A stretch of 64,000 nt of DNA from W1P20-047 sp045118335 (lineage in GTDB: Bacteria > Actinomycetota > Coriobacteriia > Coriobacteriales > Eggerthellaceae), in assembly GCA_045118335.1 (NCBI GenBank), contig JBGUXY010000034.1, positions 12,517 through 76,516 on the forward strand, written 5' to 3'. Within the stretch, counting starts at the first letter, position 1. Each line of letters begins with the position of its first letter. The notes below the pieces were generated by a model. It made no database searches, was not told the DNA's origin, and worked only from the letters and a program-made list of their open reading frames with translations. This document shows, in pieces, positions 53,884-62,096 of the stretch. The position numbers were made by a program, and so were the translations under genes.

Positions 53884-54834
53884 TTAGCTTTCTGATTGCT
53901 CTAGCAGAAGATCGTTTAGGTATGCGGCAAGGTCTTCCTTGAGCATTTCCCCTTCTGTACTATCCGAGTTCATGGCGGGTGGCGTGTCGGTGCCAACGTT
54001 TTCGATATGCACGACCTTGCCTTGCTTTGCATCGATGATGAGCACGAGCGTCGTCGTGCTCACACGGTCCCAGCCTCCCATGTAAAAATCTTCTTCGACG
54101 CTGGAGGGAACGCCATCGAAAACGATCAGATAGTCGCATTCGTCGGTGCTGTTGGCGAAGGTCTCGATGGGTACGTCTTTGAGGGCGTCATGCATCTGGT
54201 ACTGATCGAGGTAGCCGAATGTGCTCTGAGGATAGAACAGGGTTGGTTCACCGTCTACACTAGTCCCCCAGTTCCCATCCGCGTAGAATACCTGCGTTGA
54301 GTGAGCTGTATCGGAGACGATGGAATCGAAGTTTCCCAAGACCACCTTTCCGGCAGGGAGGTCGAAACCACCGGAAAGCTCTTCTCCAGCCTGCTCGTCC
54401 AGGAAGGCGATGCCGTTGCCGGAATACTCGAACGCTTCTCCCAGATACTCAGCATCGCTTGGCGGCTCGGCGATAACGCCCTCGTCGGCAAGGTTGTTGA
54501 GTGCATCTTGGACGATGGCATCCGCCCACTCGTTGTAAAGCGCGATGTCGTCTTCCGACGGCTCTTCGAATGCGGGGGTGTTTTCCTCTTCGGTTGCTTC
54601 CTGCGAAGTTGCAGAGCTATCGGCACCGGCGGTCGGTTCGCTTTCCTGTTGCGTCGTCCCTTCGGAGGCTTGCTCGGATTCTGCCGAACCTGCCGATGGG
54701 GAGCTCTGCGAAGCGCAGCCCGCGACCATCACCAGCGCGAACAGGCAAGCCAGTGCGAGTACGATTGGCGAGATGAACTTTGCGGGATTCACGTTGCCAT
54801 GCATAGTCTCTGACCCTCGAGAGAAGTGTTTCAT
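53884..54834 (-). CDS. Secreted lipoprotein of unknown function
   Basis: This 316-residue protein has an N-terminal signal peptide ending in the lipobox VAGC near residue 40, then a Ser/Glu/Gln-rich, low-complexity linker and a mature domain of about 230 residues rich in acidic and aromatic residues. It should be anchored outside the membrane. The mature part contains SGNGIAFLDEQ and TTTLVLIIDAKQGKVVHIEN. I do not recognise the domain. The start follows AAAGGCAG. Confidence 0.75.
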   Translation of the reverse strand: MKHFSRGSETMHGNVNPAKFISPIVLALACLFALVMVAGCASQSSPSAGSAESEQASEGTTQQESEPTAGADSSATSQEATEEENTPAFEEPSEDDIALYNEWADAIVQDALNNLADEGVIAEPPSDAEYLGEAFEYSGNGIAFLDEQAGEELSGGFDLPAGKVVLGNFDSIVSDTAHSTQVFYADGNWGTSVDGEPTLFYPQSTFGYLDQYQMHDALKDVPIETFANSTDECDYLIVFDGVPSSVEEDFYMGGWDRVSTTTLVLIIDAKQGKVVHIENVGTDTPPAMNSDSTEGEMLKEDLAAYLNDLLLEQSES

Positions 54835-54879
54835 CTGCTCTGCCTTTCTACGAGCGCGTTCGCTTTGTGCACATCTAGC

Positions 54880-54909
54880 ATACTATCATTCTCGCGTGCT
54901 GCATGTCAG
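54880..54909 (-). promoter_or_regulatory. Candidate promoter of the minus-strand lipoprotein
   Basis: On the minus strand CTGACA (54909-54904) and TAGTAT (54885-54880) are 18 bp apart, about 45 nt before the lipoprotein start. Confidence 0.5.
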
Positions 54910-55092
54910 GTCGCAGAGGGCTGTGGTCATCGTCTTGGTGCCCCTGGATTCTTTTCGTGCAGCTCATGCAGCTCAGCTGGTTGCCTCCATTTCTTTTGAC
55001 CAAATGCGGGCCTGATGACCTTCGAGGCAATCGCCGTAAGCAGCCCTTTGCTGCAAAGCGGGCAATTGGCCTTCACGCGTGGCAGTGATGTG

Positions 55093-55707
55093 CTATTCCG
55101 CTTCGTGCCAGATATTCTCGAGATACGTTGCGACCTGGTTATACGCGAAATGGACGAGTGCGCACAGCAGCAGGGACCGAGTGAACAGGTACAGGAACCC
55201 GAGCAGCAGTGCCACGACGAAGATTTCGGCAAGAAGCAGCGGGCGCTTCCAGCGCTCGTAATGGGCAGCTGTGAACAGGAGCGATGCCACGAGAAGACCG
55301 CACAGGTCGATGCACACGACGCGGAACAAGAACTCCTCGGCAAACCCCGCTGCCGCATGCATGGGGATAAGCTCGAGCAGCGAAGATTTGTCTGCCAGCT
55401 TGCCGACTCTGTCGGGAATTGTGCGTTCATGCTCGAATAGGCGTATGAGCGCAAGCGTCAGGACCACGCTAGCTGCGAGCGTGCAGGCGGCGGCAAACAC
55501 GGCAAGCAACGGATCGAGACCATCTGCGATGACGGGCGAAAAGCCTGGGAGCCCACCTTCGCCATGTTTCGGCAGCACCAGAAAAACGTAGAGCGGCAAC
55601 GCGATGAGCGCGATTGCAAGCTCACCAATGGTATGAACTGCAATTTCTATCCAGCGGGGTGTGGTATCCATGGCACCATTATCAGGCTGTGGACGTTTCG
55701 AGTCCAT
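55093..55707 (-). CDS. CPBP-family intramembrane metalloprotease
   Basis: This 204-residue multi-pass protein has the CPBP (Abi) motifs: EEFLFR at residues 124-129, an internal His in FTAAHYERW (His149) and HFAYN at 186-190. Such proteins process prenylated or peptide substrates and are often near bacteriocin or immunity loci. Six or seven hydrophobic segments are visible. The start at 55707 has a weak Shine-Dalgarno; an in-frame ATG at 55671 is an alternative. Its substrate cannot be named. Confidence 0.85.
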   Translation of the reverse strand: MDSKRPQPDNGAMDTTPRWIEIAVHTIGELAIALIALPLYVFLVLPKHGEGGLPGFSPVIADGLDPLLAVFAAACTLAASVVLTLALIRLFEHERTIPDRVGKLADKSSLLELIPMHAAAGFAEEFLFRVVCIDLCGLLVASLLFTAAHYERWKRPLLLAEIFVVALLLGFLYLFTRSLLLCALVHFAYNQVATYLENIWHEAE

Positions 55708-55823
55708 ATACTCAAATCTCTGAAGCCCGTAGTTGCCTTCCCTTCATCGTCGTTTTGGTCTCTCGTTTCCTCATACTGGATGAGGGCGATCTTTGCGAAC
55801 GCGACTACGAATACAACGTGGCG

Positions 55824-55958
55824 CTAGAGGGGCTTGCGATGCGTGTCCAGCCCCAGGTCCTTCAGGAATGACCTTGCACAGACCCAGGCATGCCAGGCTA
55901 TGGGCAACATGATGGCGAGTGGGGCGAAAGGACGAAGCAGGTGGGGTCTTCTTGCCAT
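55824..55958 (-). CDS. Possible small one-helix protein
   Basis: A 44-residue frame starts MARRPHLLRPFAPLAIMLPI and has one hydrophobic segment (LAIMLPIAWHAWVCA). AGGTGGG lies 9 nt before the ATG. It lies in the 361-nt gap between the CPBP gene and the DUF362 gene. No homologue is known to me; it may be a chance frame. Confidence 0.25.
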   Translation of the reverse strand: MARRPHLLRPFAPLAIMLPIAWHAWVCARSFLKDLGLDTHRKPL

Positions 55959-56068
55959 AGGCGGAGCCCACCTTATAATGATAATCTAGGTTTGCCCCAG
56001 TTTGTTCTATGGCAGGAAAAGGGGCTATGCCGCAACTTCAAGTTTCAATGCACGGCAATAGGAGGCAT

Positions 56069-57193
56069 ATGGCCGCGCGAAACATATCTCGCAAGGAGTT
56101 CACGGTTCTCGGCGCCACCATCGGTGCGGGGGTCGTGCTCGGCTTGGGAGGGTGCGCTCCAACGTTGCAAGTGGGTTTGAAGGACTTACAGGAAGGAGAA
56201 AGCGCAATGGCGAAAGCAGGAACGGGTGGACAACGTTACATTCCGATGGACGAGCGCGATGGTGCGACGAGCACCGTGTATTTCACGCGCGACTTATCCG
56301 CCGAGGGCTTGCGCCGCGCGTTCGAACGCGTGAACGGTGGCATCGACGGCAAGGTGGGAATCAAGTTGCACACGGGCGAGCCGAACGGGCCCAACATCAT
56401 CCCGCGTCCGTGGGTGAAGGAGCTGATCGACAACGACCTTCCCGATGCGACCATCGTGGAAACCAACGCATACTACGAAGGCGGTCGCTACACTACCGAA
56501 GACCATCGCGAAACGATAGCCCTCAATGGGTGGACGTTTGCGCCCGTTGACATCATGGACGAGGAAGGGACCGTGGACCTGCCAATCGAGGGAGGCAAGT
56601 GGTTTGACCACATGACGGTGGGAAGCCATCTGGTCGATTACGACTCGCTCGTGGTGCTCACGCACTTCAAAGGGCATGTGATGGGAGGTTTCGGCGGCTC
56701 GAACAAAAACATCGGCATTGGCTGTGCAGACGGCCGCATCGGCAAAGCCATGATCCACACGCGCCCTGGTGGCAGCCAGTGGGGAATCGACAAGGAAGAG
56801 CTGCACGAGCGCTTCAGCGAGTCGTCGAAAGCGACGTGCGACCACTTCGGCGACCATATCACGTTCGTAAACGTCCTGCGCAACATGAGCGTGTCATGCG
56901 ACTGCGAGGGAACGGCTGCTATGCCTGTCGTGACGCCCAACATAGGCATCTTGGCGTCAACCGACATCGTGGCAATCGATGCGGCGAGCGTCGATTTGGT
57001 CTATGCGCTATCTGAACAGGACCACCATGATCTGGTCGAGCGCATCGAGACGCGCCATGGCCACCGCCAGATCTCCTACATGCACGAGCTTGGCATGGGC
57101 AACTGGCGCTACAAGCTTATCGACATCGACAACGACGATGCTTTGATTTCGACCGCCGATGCCGTGGTAGATGTCGTCCCATTCGAGGGATAA
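56069..57193 (+). CDS. DUF362-domain exported protein
   Basis: This 374-residue protein has an N-terminal export signal (SRKEFTVLGATIGAGVV) ending in a lipobox-like GLGGC, with an RK rather than RR pair where a Tat motif would have RR. The body has the DUF362 pattern: VGIKLHTGEPNGPN, LTHFKGHVMGGFGG, SNKNIGIGCADGRIGK and IDAASVDLVY. Many DUF362 proteins also carry ferredoxin clusters, absent here. AGGAGG at 56060-56065 supports the ATG at 56069. Function is unknown. Confidence 0.82.
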   Translation: MAARNISRKEFTVLGATIGAGVVLGLGGCAPTLQVGLKDLQEGESAMAKAGTGGQRYIPMDERDGATSTVYFTRDLSAEGLRRAFERVNGGIDGKVGIKLHTGEPNGPNIIPRPWVKELIDNDLPDATIVETNAYYEGGRYTTEDHRETIALNGWTFAPVDIMDEEGTVDLPIEGGKWFDHMTVGSHLVDYDSLVVLTHFKGHVMGGFGGSNKNIGIGCADGRIGKAMIHTRPGGSQWGIDKEELHERFSESSKATCDHFGDHITFVNVLRNMSVSCDCEGTAAMPVVTPNIGILASTDIVAIDAASVDLVYALSEQDHHDLVERIETRHGHRQISYMHELGMGNWRYKLIDIDNDDALISTADAVVDVVPFEG

Positions 57194-57245
57194 CCAGCAA
57201 AACGCACCGTTTTACCGAAAGATGCACCCGAAGAAGGTGCGACTT

Positions 57246-58193
57246 GTGAGGAAGTCCACCGCTATTATCTGGCTGGCCAGCCTGATTGCCGTCATTGCCT
57301 GCTCGTTGCTGAGTGCATGCTCAACGGCTCCGGCGGCGGAGTTCGGGTTCCCGACGTGCGGCGAGTTGGAATCGATTACCGTGCAGGAATACGTGAACGG
57401 TGAACCGGTGAGCCGCGAAATCGCATATGATCCAGAACAGTGGGCGGGCATCGACCCCGACGATTCGGCTTTCTGCATGTGGAACACCGACATCTGGGCG
57501 CTGGAGCGTGAGGACGACCAGGGAAAGGCAGACACTACGCAGGCGCTGCGGTATCGTCTGACCAAGACTGACGGCACGGATCTAGAGTTCTACGTATACA
57601 TGTTAAGGGACAGTGGCGCCACGTATTTCCAGAAACCAGATGGCGAGCTTTGGCGGGACAAGTCCGAGTTTTCAAGCGATAGCTTCACGGACGAATATGG
57701 CGTCTACCAGCATATTTCGTTCGACCAGGCGTTTGGATCGCAACTCGAAAGCCGCGATTTCCAGATGCTGCCCGAATACAACGGGACCGCCAAGGCGTTG
57801 GTGATCGAAGACTATTCGGCTGTAACAGACGATTCCAATGATACCCCGCATGAACCCAAGATCGAGTGCGAGGACGTGTACTGGGACGGTTGGGACGGCG
57901 TGGCTTCGCTGCAGTTGCCACACTACCAGGGGTATTGGGGCGAAGATGACTACGGCGCCATCCGCCCCGAAGACGTGCGCTTCGTGGTGATCTATGAAGC
58001 CATCGACGTGGAAATCGACGGCCATTGGGTCGATTCGAGTGGTAACCACGTAAGCAATTCGTACCGATACACATACCAGGGAACGATATACGACCTGGCT
58101 ACAGGAGAATCGGCAACGTTTATGGAAACAGGAGACAGCTCCATCTTCGATCAGGCCAAGGATTTCATCGACAGGGCAAACGCCACGAGCTAG
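57246..58193 (+). CDS. Predicted lipoprotein of unknown function
   Basis: This 315-residue protein starts MRKSTAIIWLASLIAVIAC and has a lipobox near LLSAC, so it is probably lipid-anchored outside the membrane. The mature part is acidic and rich in Tyr and Trp (EDVYWDGWDG, GYWGEDDYG). The GTG at 57246 has AGAAGG about 8 nt upstream; an in-frame ATG at 57222 is an alternative. It starts about 50 nt after the DUF362 gene, possibly in one transcript. Confidence 0.7.
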   Translation: MRKSTAIIWLASLIAVIACSLLSACSTAPAAEFGFPTCGELESITVQEYVNGEPVSREIAYDPEQWAGIDPDDSAFCMWNTDIWALEREDDQGKADTTQALRYRLTKTDGTDLEFYVYMLRDSGATYFQKPDGELWRDKSEFSSDSFTDEYGVYQHISFDQAFGSQLESRDFQMLPEYNGTAKALVIEDYSAVTDDSNDTPHEPKIECEDVYWDGWDGVASLQLPHYQGYWGEDDYGAIRPEDVRFVVIYEAIDVEIDGHWVDSSGNHVSNSYRYTYQGTIYDLATGESATFMETGDSSIFDQAKDFIDRANATS

Positions 58194-58313
58194 CGTTTTC
58201 CGGGTGATGGAGGATAGAATCCGTTCTCTCGTCGGAGCTGGCAGAGGGGATGAAACCGCGCGCAGGGCGCTAAGGATTCATTTCGCTGGCGAAAACCTCT
58301 ATACTCTTGCCCC

Positions 58314-59501
58314 ATGGAGACAGAGTTTGTAACATTGGCGGTCATTGCCGTGGTAGCGGCCGTGGTACCGCTCGCGGCAAATCGCATACCGAACAAACTC
58401 GTACCCGAGACCGTGCTCCTGCTCATCGCCGGCGCCGTGTTCGGGCCGTTTGCCCTCAAAGCCATCAACGTCACCGAATCCGTGAGCTTGCTCTCCGAGC
58501 TTGGCATGGCGTTTCTCTTCCTGTTGGCAGGCTATGAAATCGATCCCAAGAACCTGACTGGTCGCATAGGGCGTGCATCGGTCTTCACCTGGTTCGTGTC
58601 GTTTGCCGTTGCAACTGGGATCGTGTTCGCGTTCGCTAGAGCAGAGGCGGGCGATATCGGTGCGATTGCGGCTGCTATTGCGCTCACGACTACCGCCATA
58701 GGCACGCTCATGCCCATCTTGGCGGAGCGGGGCATCTTGGGAACCCGCGTTGGCGACCTTGTTCTCAGCTTCGGCACATACGGCGAAATCATGCCCATCC
58801 TGGCTATCGCACTGCTCATGACAGCGCGTGCGAAATGGGTTACCGTTGTCGTTTTGCTTGCGTTCGCGGCAATCGCCGTGTTCGTCGGGTGGCAGGCCAA
58901 GGGCTTTCGGAAGGTGGGAAACCGGGCCTACGATTTCATGGCGGACCGAGCCGATTCGGGTAGCCAGACGTTCGTGCGCGTCACCGTCGCCCTGCTCGTC
59001 TGCCTTGTTGCCATAAGCGCGATCTTCGACCTCGATATCATTTTGGGGGCATTTGCTGCGGGGTTCGTGCTGCGCTACGTTGTTCCGGAAGGCAACCGCT
59101 CGTTGGAGCAGAAGCTCGAAGCAATCGGGCACGGATTCCTCATTCCGCTGTTCTTCGTCGTCTCTGGTGCCAACATCGATTTGACGGCTCTCGTGGCGAG
59201 CCCGATCATGCTCGCGCTGTTCATCGTCTTGCTCTTGATCGTGCGCTTCGTTCCCATCGTAGTGGCGCTTGGCATCTGCCGCGACACGCGCGACGTGCCA
59301 AGGCACGACCGCATTTCCGTGGCGTTCTACTGCACGACCGCGCTACCGCTCATCGTCGCCGTCACGAACGTCGCGGTGAGCGGCGGCGCCATGCACCCAT
59401 CGACGGCGTCCATCATGGTCGCTGCTGGAGCTGTATCCGTGCTCGTCATGCCGCTTCTTGCATCTGCGATCCAGCGAATCGCTGCCAACAGGGGGGGATA
59501 G
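58314..59501 (+). CDS. CPA2-family monovalent cation/proton antiporter
   Basis: This 395-residue protein has about 12 hydrophobic segments and the CPA2 (KefB/NapA-like) pattern: NRIPNKLVPETVLLLIAGAV, LFLLAGYEID, and LGAFAAGFVLRY. Later segments carry FFVVSGANID. It lacks a C-terminal TrkA-N domain found in many Kef proteins. It would exchange Na or K for protons. It ends at 59501 and is followed by a convergent repeat region. Confidence 0.88.
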   Translation: METEFVTLAVIAVVAAVVPLAANRIPNKLVPETVLLLIAGAVFGPFALKAINVTESVSLLSELGMAFLFLLAGYEIDPKNLTGRIGRASVFTWFVSFAVATGIVFAFARAEAGDIGAIAAAIALTTTAIGTLMPILAERGILGTRVGDLVLSFGTYGEIMPILAIALLMTARAKWVTVVVLLAFAAIAVFVGWQAKGFRKVGNRAYDFMADRADSGSQTFVRVTVALLVCLVAISAIFDLDIILGAFAAGFVLRYVVPEGNRSLEQKLEAIGHGFLIPLFFVVSGANIDLTALVASPIMLALFIVLLLIVRFVPIVVALGICRDTRDVPRHDRISVAFYCTTALPLIVAVTNVAVSGGAMHPSTASIMVAAGAVSVLVMPLLASAIQRIAANRGG

Positions 59502-59679
59502 CCCAACGAGATTATCCGCATATATCGGCTTTGGCGCCTCCGGCGCATCATGTATGTGCATTTGAATGGAAAACCGGCATCTGCGGCAAGGCATAATGAA
59601 AACACGGCCTCTTTATCAAACGACGTAATTCCAATCCAGCGTGGCAGACAAGTCGCGTCCTGTTCCGCCGGCATTTTTT

Positions 59680-59906
59680 TCGATTTGCTGACGATTTCAC
59701 GATAATTGCCGTTGCAATTGGCAAAAAAATCGATTTGCTGACGATTATTGGAGGGAGTTGTTAATGCAAAGCCATTTGCAAATGTAAAAGACCAGGTAGA
59801 TTGCAAGCGTCTTTTTGGTCATGAATGCAAGAGGCGAAAAATCGTCAGCAAATCGAAATAATTGCCAATCAAGATGCGATTTTGAGAAAAATCGTCAGCA
59901 AATCGA
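59680..59906. repeat. Four copies of a 17-bp sequence in two mirrored pairs
   Basis: TCGATTTGCTGACGATT occurs at 59680-59696 and 59730-59746. Its exact complement, AATCGTCAGCAAATCGA, occurs at 59840-59856 and 59890-59906. Within each pair the copies are exactly 50 bp apart with a 33-bp spacer. Spacers keep TTGCCAAT but otherwise differ. The two pairs are mirror images around 59793. Confidence 0.9.
59786..59817 (+). terminator. Hairpin at the centre of the repeat region
   Basis: AAAAGAC (59786-59792) pairs with GTCTTTT (59809-59815), followed by more T. It sits at the centre of the mirrored repeats. Confidence 0.4.
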
Positions 59907-60110
59907 AAAAAGTGACACAAGATGAAAAGGGACGGGCTTGTGTATCATCGACGGGTCCCAGCGTCACGAAAGTCGGTAGTCCTTTGCCGCTCGTGCATCG
60001 ATGGCAAATCAGCCCGCCCGTATCTATATATTGGCGGTATCCTCGTTTTTCGCAAAGCAATGCATTTGCCCATGGTTTTAGCTTGACGCAGCGGGGGTTG
60101 ATTCGAGCGG

Positions 60111-60605
60111 CTATGACACATAGTGGATCCGGCTCCTGTCGAAGCGATCTTGCTGCTTGCGTTGCTCCGCTGGATAGCCGTACGGGAAAACCGCGAATGC
60201 CCTGAGCGTTTCAGGAAGCTCCAAGATCGCCTCGACGGCCTGCATGCGCTCCTCTATCGGGGCGATGCCGAGCCACACGCCGCCGAGACCCTGGGAACAC
60301 GTCTCGAGCCAGAGGTTCTCCATCGCGATAGAGAGGTCGATTTGCGCATAGTCGGGAAGCTTGCAGTCTTTCCGATAGGCCGACACAATGGCGGATGGCG
60401 CATCCTTCACCATACCCGCATAGGGGTGCACTTGGGAAAGCGCCACGAGCTTTTCCTTATCGGTCACTACGAAGAACTCCCAGGGTTGTTGGTTGGCTGC
60501 CGATGGTGCCTGCATAGCGGCTCGAAGGATTGCCTCGGTCTTGTCTGGCTCAACTTGCCTATCCTGGTACTTCCTGATGCTCACGCGTGTGTAGATGGCG
60601 TCCAT
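60111..60605 (-). CDS. Nitroreductase-family flavoprotein
   Basis: This 164-residue protein matches the short nitroreductase fold, which uses FMN and NAD(P)H to reduce nitro compounds or quinones. It begins MDAIYTRVSIRKYQDRQVE; SAANQQPWEFFVVTD is the FMN-binding stretch, and GLGGVWLGIAP lies in the C-terminal half. GAAAGGAACG precedes the ATG at 60605; a longer in-frame reading at 60656 is less likely. The physiological substrate is unknown. Confidence 0.85.
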   Translation of the reverse strand: MDAIYTRVSIRKYQDRQVEPDKTEAILRAAMQAPSAANQQPWEFFVVTDKEKLVALSQVHPYAGMVKDAPSAIVSAYRKDCKLPDYAQIDLSIAMENLWLETCSQGLGGVWLGIAPIEERMQAVEAILELPETLRAFAVFPYGYPAEQRKQQDRFDRSRIHYVS

Positions 60606-60720
60606 GAACGTTCCTTTCGCAGATAGAATCGCACTTGGGGGCTTTGTGCGAAACAAGTTGGGTTCACCATGCAGACTATTCTACGCTCATATCGCGGATT
60701 CAAGCTTTAGGAAAAGAGTG

Positions 60721-61621
60721 CATGTCAGCACCATGTGCCAATGCGTCATGCATATGATGATGCGGGGCCACCACGACATCTAAGCCCTGCATTTCGAGGA
60801 CCGAATCTCGCGGGAGATAAACGACCGCGTGCAGGTGTCGAACAGCGCGAAGAAGGTAACGCTGCGGCAGCGTTGGAAACACCGCCTGGTCTCTTCGAGC
60901 GTGCTCAACGTGGCTGATCTGGCGTTCATGCTGCTCGTGGTGCTCTTGCTGTGGCGGGGTGGGTTCGAGCCCGCCATGGCGGTCGTGCTGTAAAACTATC
61001 ACACCAGGCTTGGAAACAAGGCCGTCTTCACCATCATGCACTTCTCGGATTTTTCGTGCGAGCTTAGGCTAGCGGGCGACGGGATCCGCTCGCTCGTCGC
61101 CAGCCGCGAGTTTCCCAAGGAGCGCTTCGGCGACAAGCACCTAGATCATGTAGATGGCAAGGTCGAGTTCAAAGACGTCTGTTTTGCCTACCAGGATTAC
61201 GGTGTGTCGCTCAGGTCGGGGAACAAGATGCTCGATAGCACGAGTTTTACCATGGAGCCAGGGCAGCTGGTGGCGTTCGCCGGGCACAGCGGCTGCGGGA
61301 AGAGCACGCTTTTCAACCTGTTGAACAAGCAGTACGAACCCGACAAGGGCACAATCCTGCTCGACGATGTGGATCTTGCCGAACACGACTCGGAAAGCGT
61401 GCGTGGCTACATAGCCCTCATAAGCCAGTACCCCTACCTGTTCAATGCCACCATCCGCGAGAACCTTGCATACATGTAACCCGACTTGACCGGCGAGGAA
61501 ATCGATCTTCTTCATCGATGGCGGGAAGGTGCTCGCCAGTGGAACTCATGGGGAGCTCATGGAAACGTGCGGCAAATACCGAGAGCTGTATCAGGCGGAG
61601 CAGGTAGGGGCGATGGGTTAA
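60721..61621 (+). pseudogene. Decayed ABC exporter (fused permease/ATPase)
   Basis: In one frame the sequence encodes ABC-exporter membrane helices (SREINDRVQVSNSAKKV, then FMLLVVLLLW) and the start of the ATPase with Walker A GHSGCGKST and ISQYPYLFNATIRENLAYM. In-frame stops lie at 60781, 60991 and 61477. After PDLTGEEIDL the frame shifts and about 100 residues with the signature and Walker B are missing; the C-terminal end FIDGGKVLASGTHGELME reappears and stops at 61619-61621. It is therefore a pseudogene. It directly precedes the Nif11-leader gene, so it may be the remains of an exporter for it. Confidence 0.85.
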
Positions 61622-61656
61622 TCTGCGTGCGGTGAAAAGATTTGCTTGTTGCATCG

Positions 61657-61662
61657 TATAAT
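61657..61662 (+). promoter_or_regulatory. Candidate -10 of the Nif11-leader gene
   Basis: A perfect TATAAT lies 42 nt before the gene and 35 nt after the pseudogene stop. The -35 is unclear. Confidence 0.5.
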
Positions 61663-61704
61663 CATACAAGGAAGTGCATGGCACACATGTAAAAGGAGGC
61701 AACG

Positions 61705-61983
61705 ATGAGCCTGGAAGAGTACATTAAGAACCTGGACCCCGAGCTGCAGGAGAAAGCGCGCGCGTGCGGCAGCGTCCAAGAGCTGCTGGCGCTCGCGAAG
61801 GAGGCCGGCATCCCCGTGCCCGACGAGGCATTGGCTGCCATCGCCGGCGGCGATGATACCGATGACGGTGGCTGCTTGCCAGACGTCAAATGCCCGAGGT
61901 GCGGAAGCACGAACACCGTAATGCTTATCGGGGGGCGTTACTGGCTTTGCGAAGACTGCGGCTACGAGTGGTGCATGAAGTAG
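61705..61983 (+). CDS. Nif11-type leader peptide with a zinc-ribbon-like Cys core
   Basis: This 92-residue protein has a leader of the Nif11 type: an acidic helical stretch (DPELQEKARACGSVQELL), then AGIPVPDEALAAIAGG with the Gly-Gly cleavage site at residues 48-49. Such leaders are recognised by RiPP maturation enzymes and by peptidase-containing exporters. The core (50-92) has cysteines at 57, 63, 66, 82, 85 and 90; CPRCGSTN and CEDCGYEW form a zinc-ribbon pattern. AAAGGAGG at 61692-61699 precedes the ATG. No maturation enzyme is in the window. It may be a RiPP precursor or a zinc-binding protein that kept a leader. Confidence 0.8.
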   Translation: MSLEEYIKNLDPELQEKARACGSVQELLALAKEAGIPVPDEALAAIAGGDDTDDGGCLPDVKCPRCGSTNTVMLIGGRYWLCEDCGYEWCMK

Positions 61984-62096
61984 AGTAAGCCCGACCTTAT
62001 ATTCATGGCGTGGTTCCGACACGCAGGTATAATGGCGCCACCCGGAACGTTGGATGTCATGGCGGCGGCATAAGCGTCCAGGGTAGGGGAGAGAGG

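Larger units (their letters stand above)
59502..60110. other. Convergent AT-rich intergenic region
   Basis: This 609-nt gap lies between the ends of two convergent genes. It is much more AT-rich than its flanks and contains the repeat pairs and hairpin listed separately. The frames that cross it are chance frames made by the repeats. No RNA gene was recognised. Confidence 0.6.

Noticed and set aside
59680..59906. CRISPR array
   Set aside because: Only two copies per orientation, a 17-bp repeat that is too short, mirrored orientation, and no cas genes nearby.
59825..60205. A 126-residue plus-strand frame and a similar minus-strand frame with related peptides
   Set aside because: The similarity comes from the DNA repeats read in matching frames; the plus frame runs into the antisense of the nitroreductase and has no Shine-Dalgarno.
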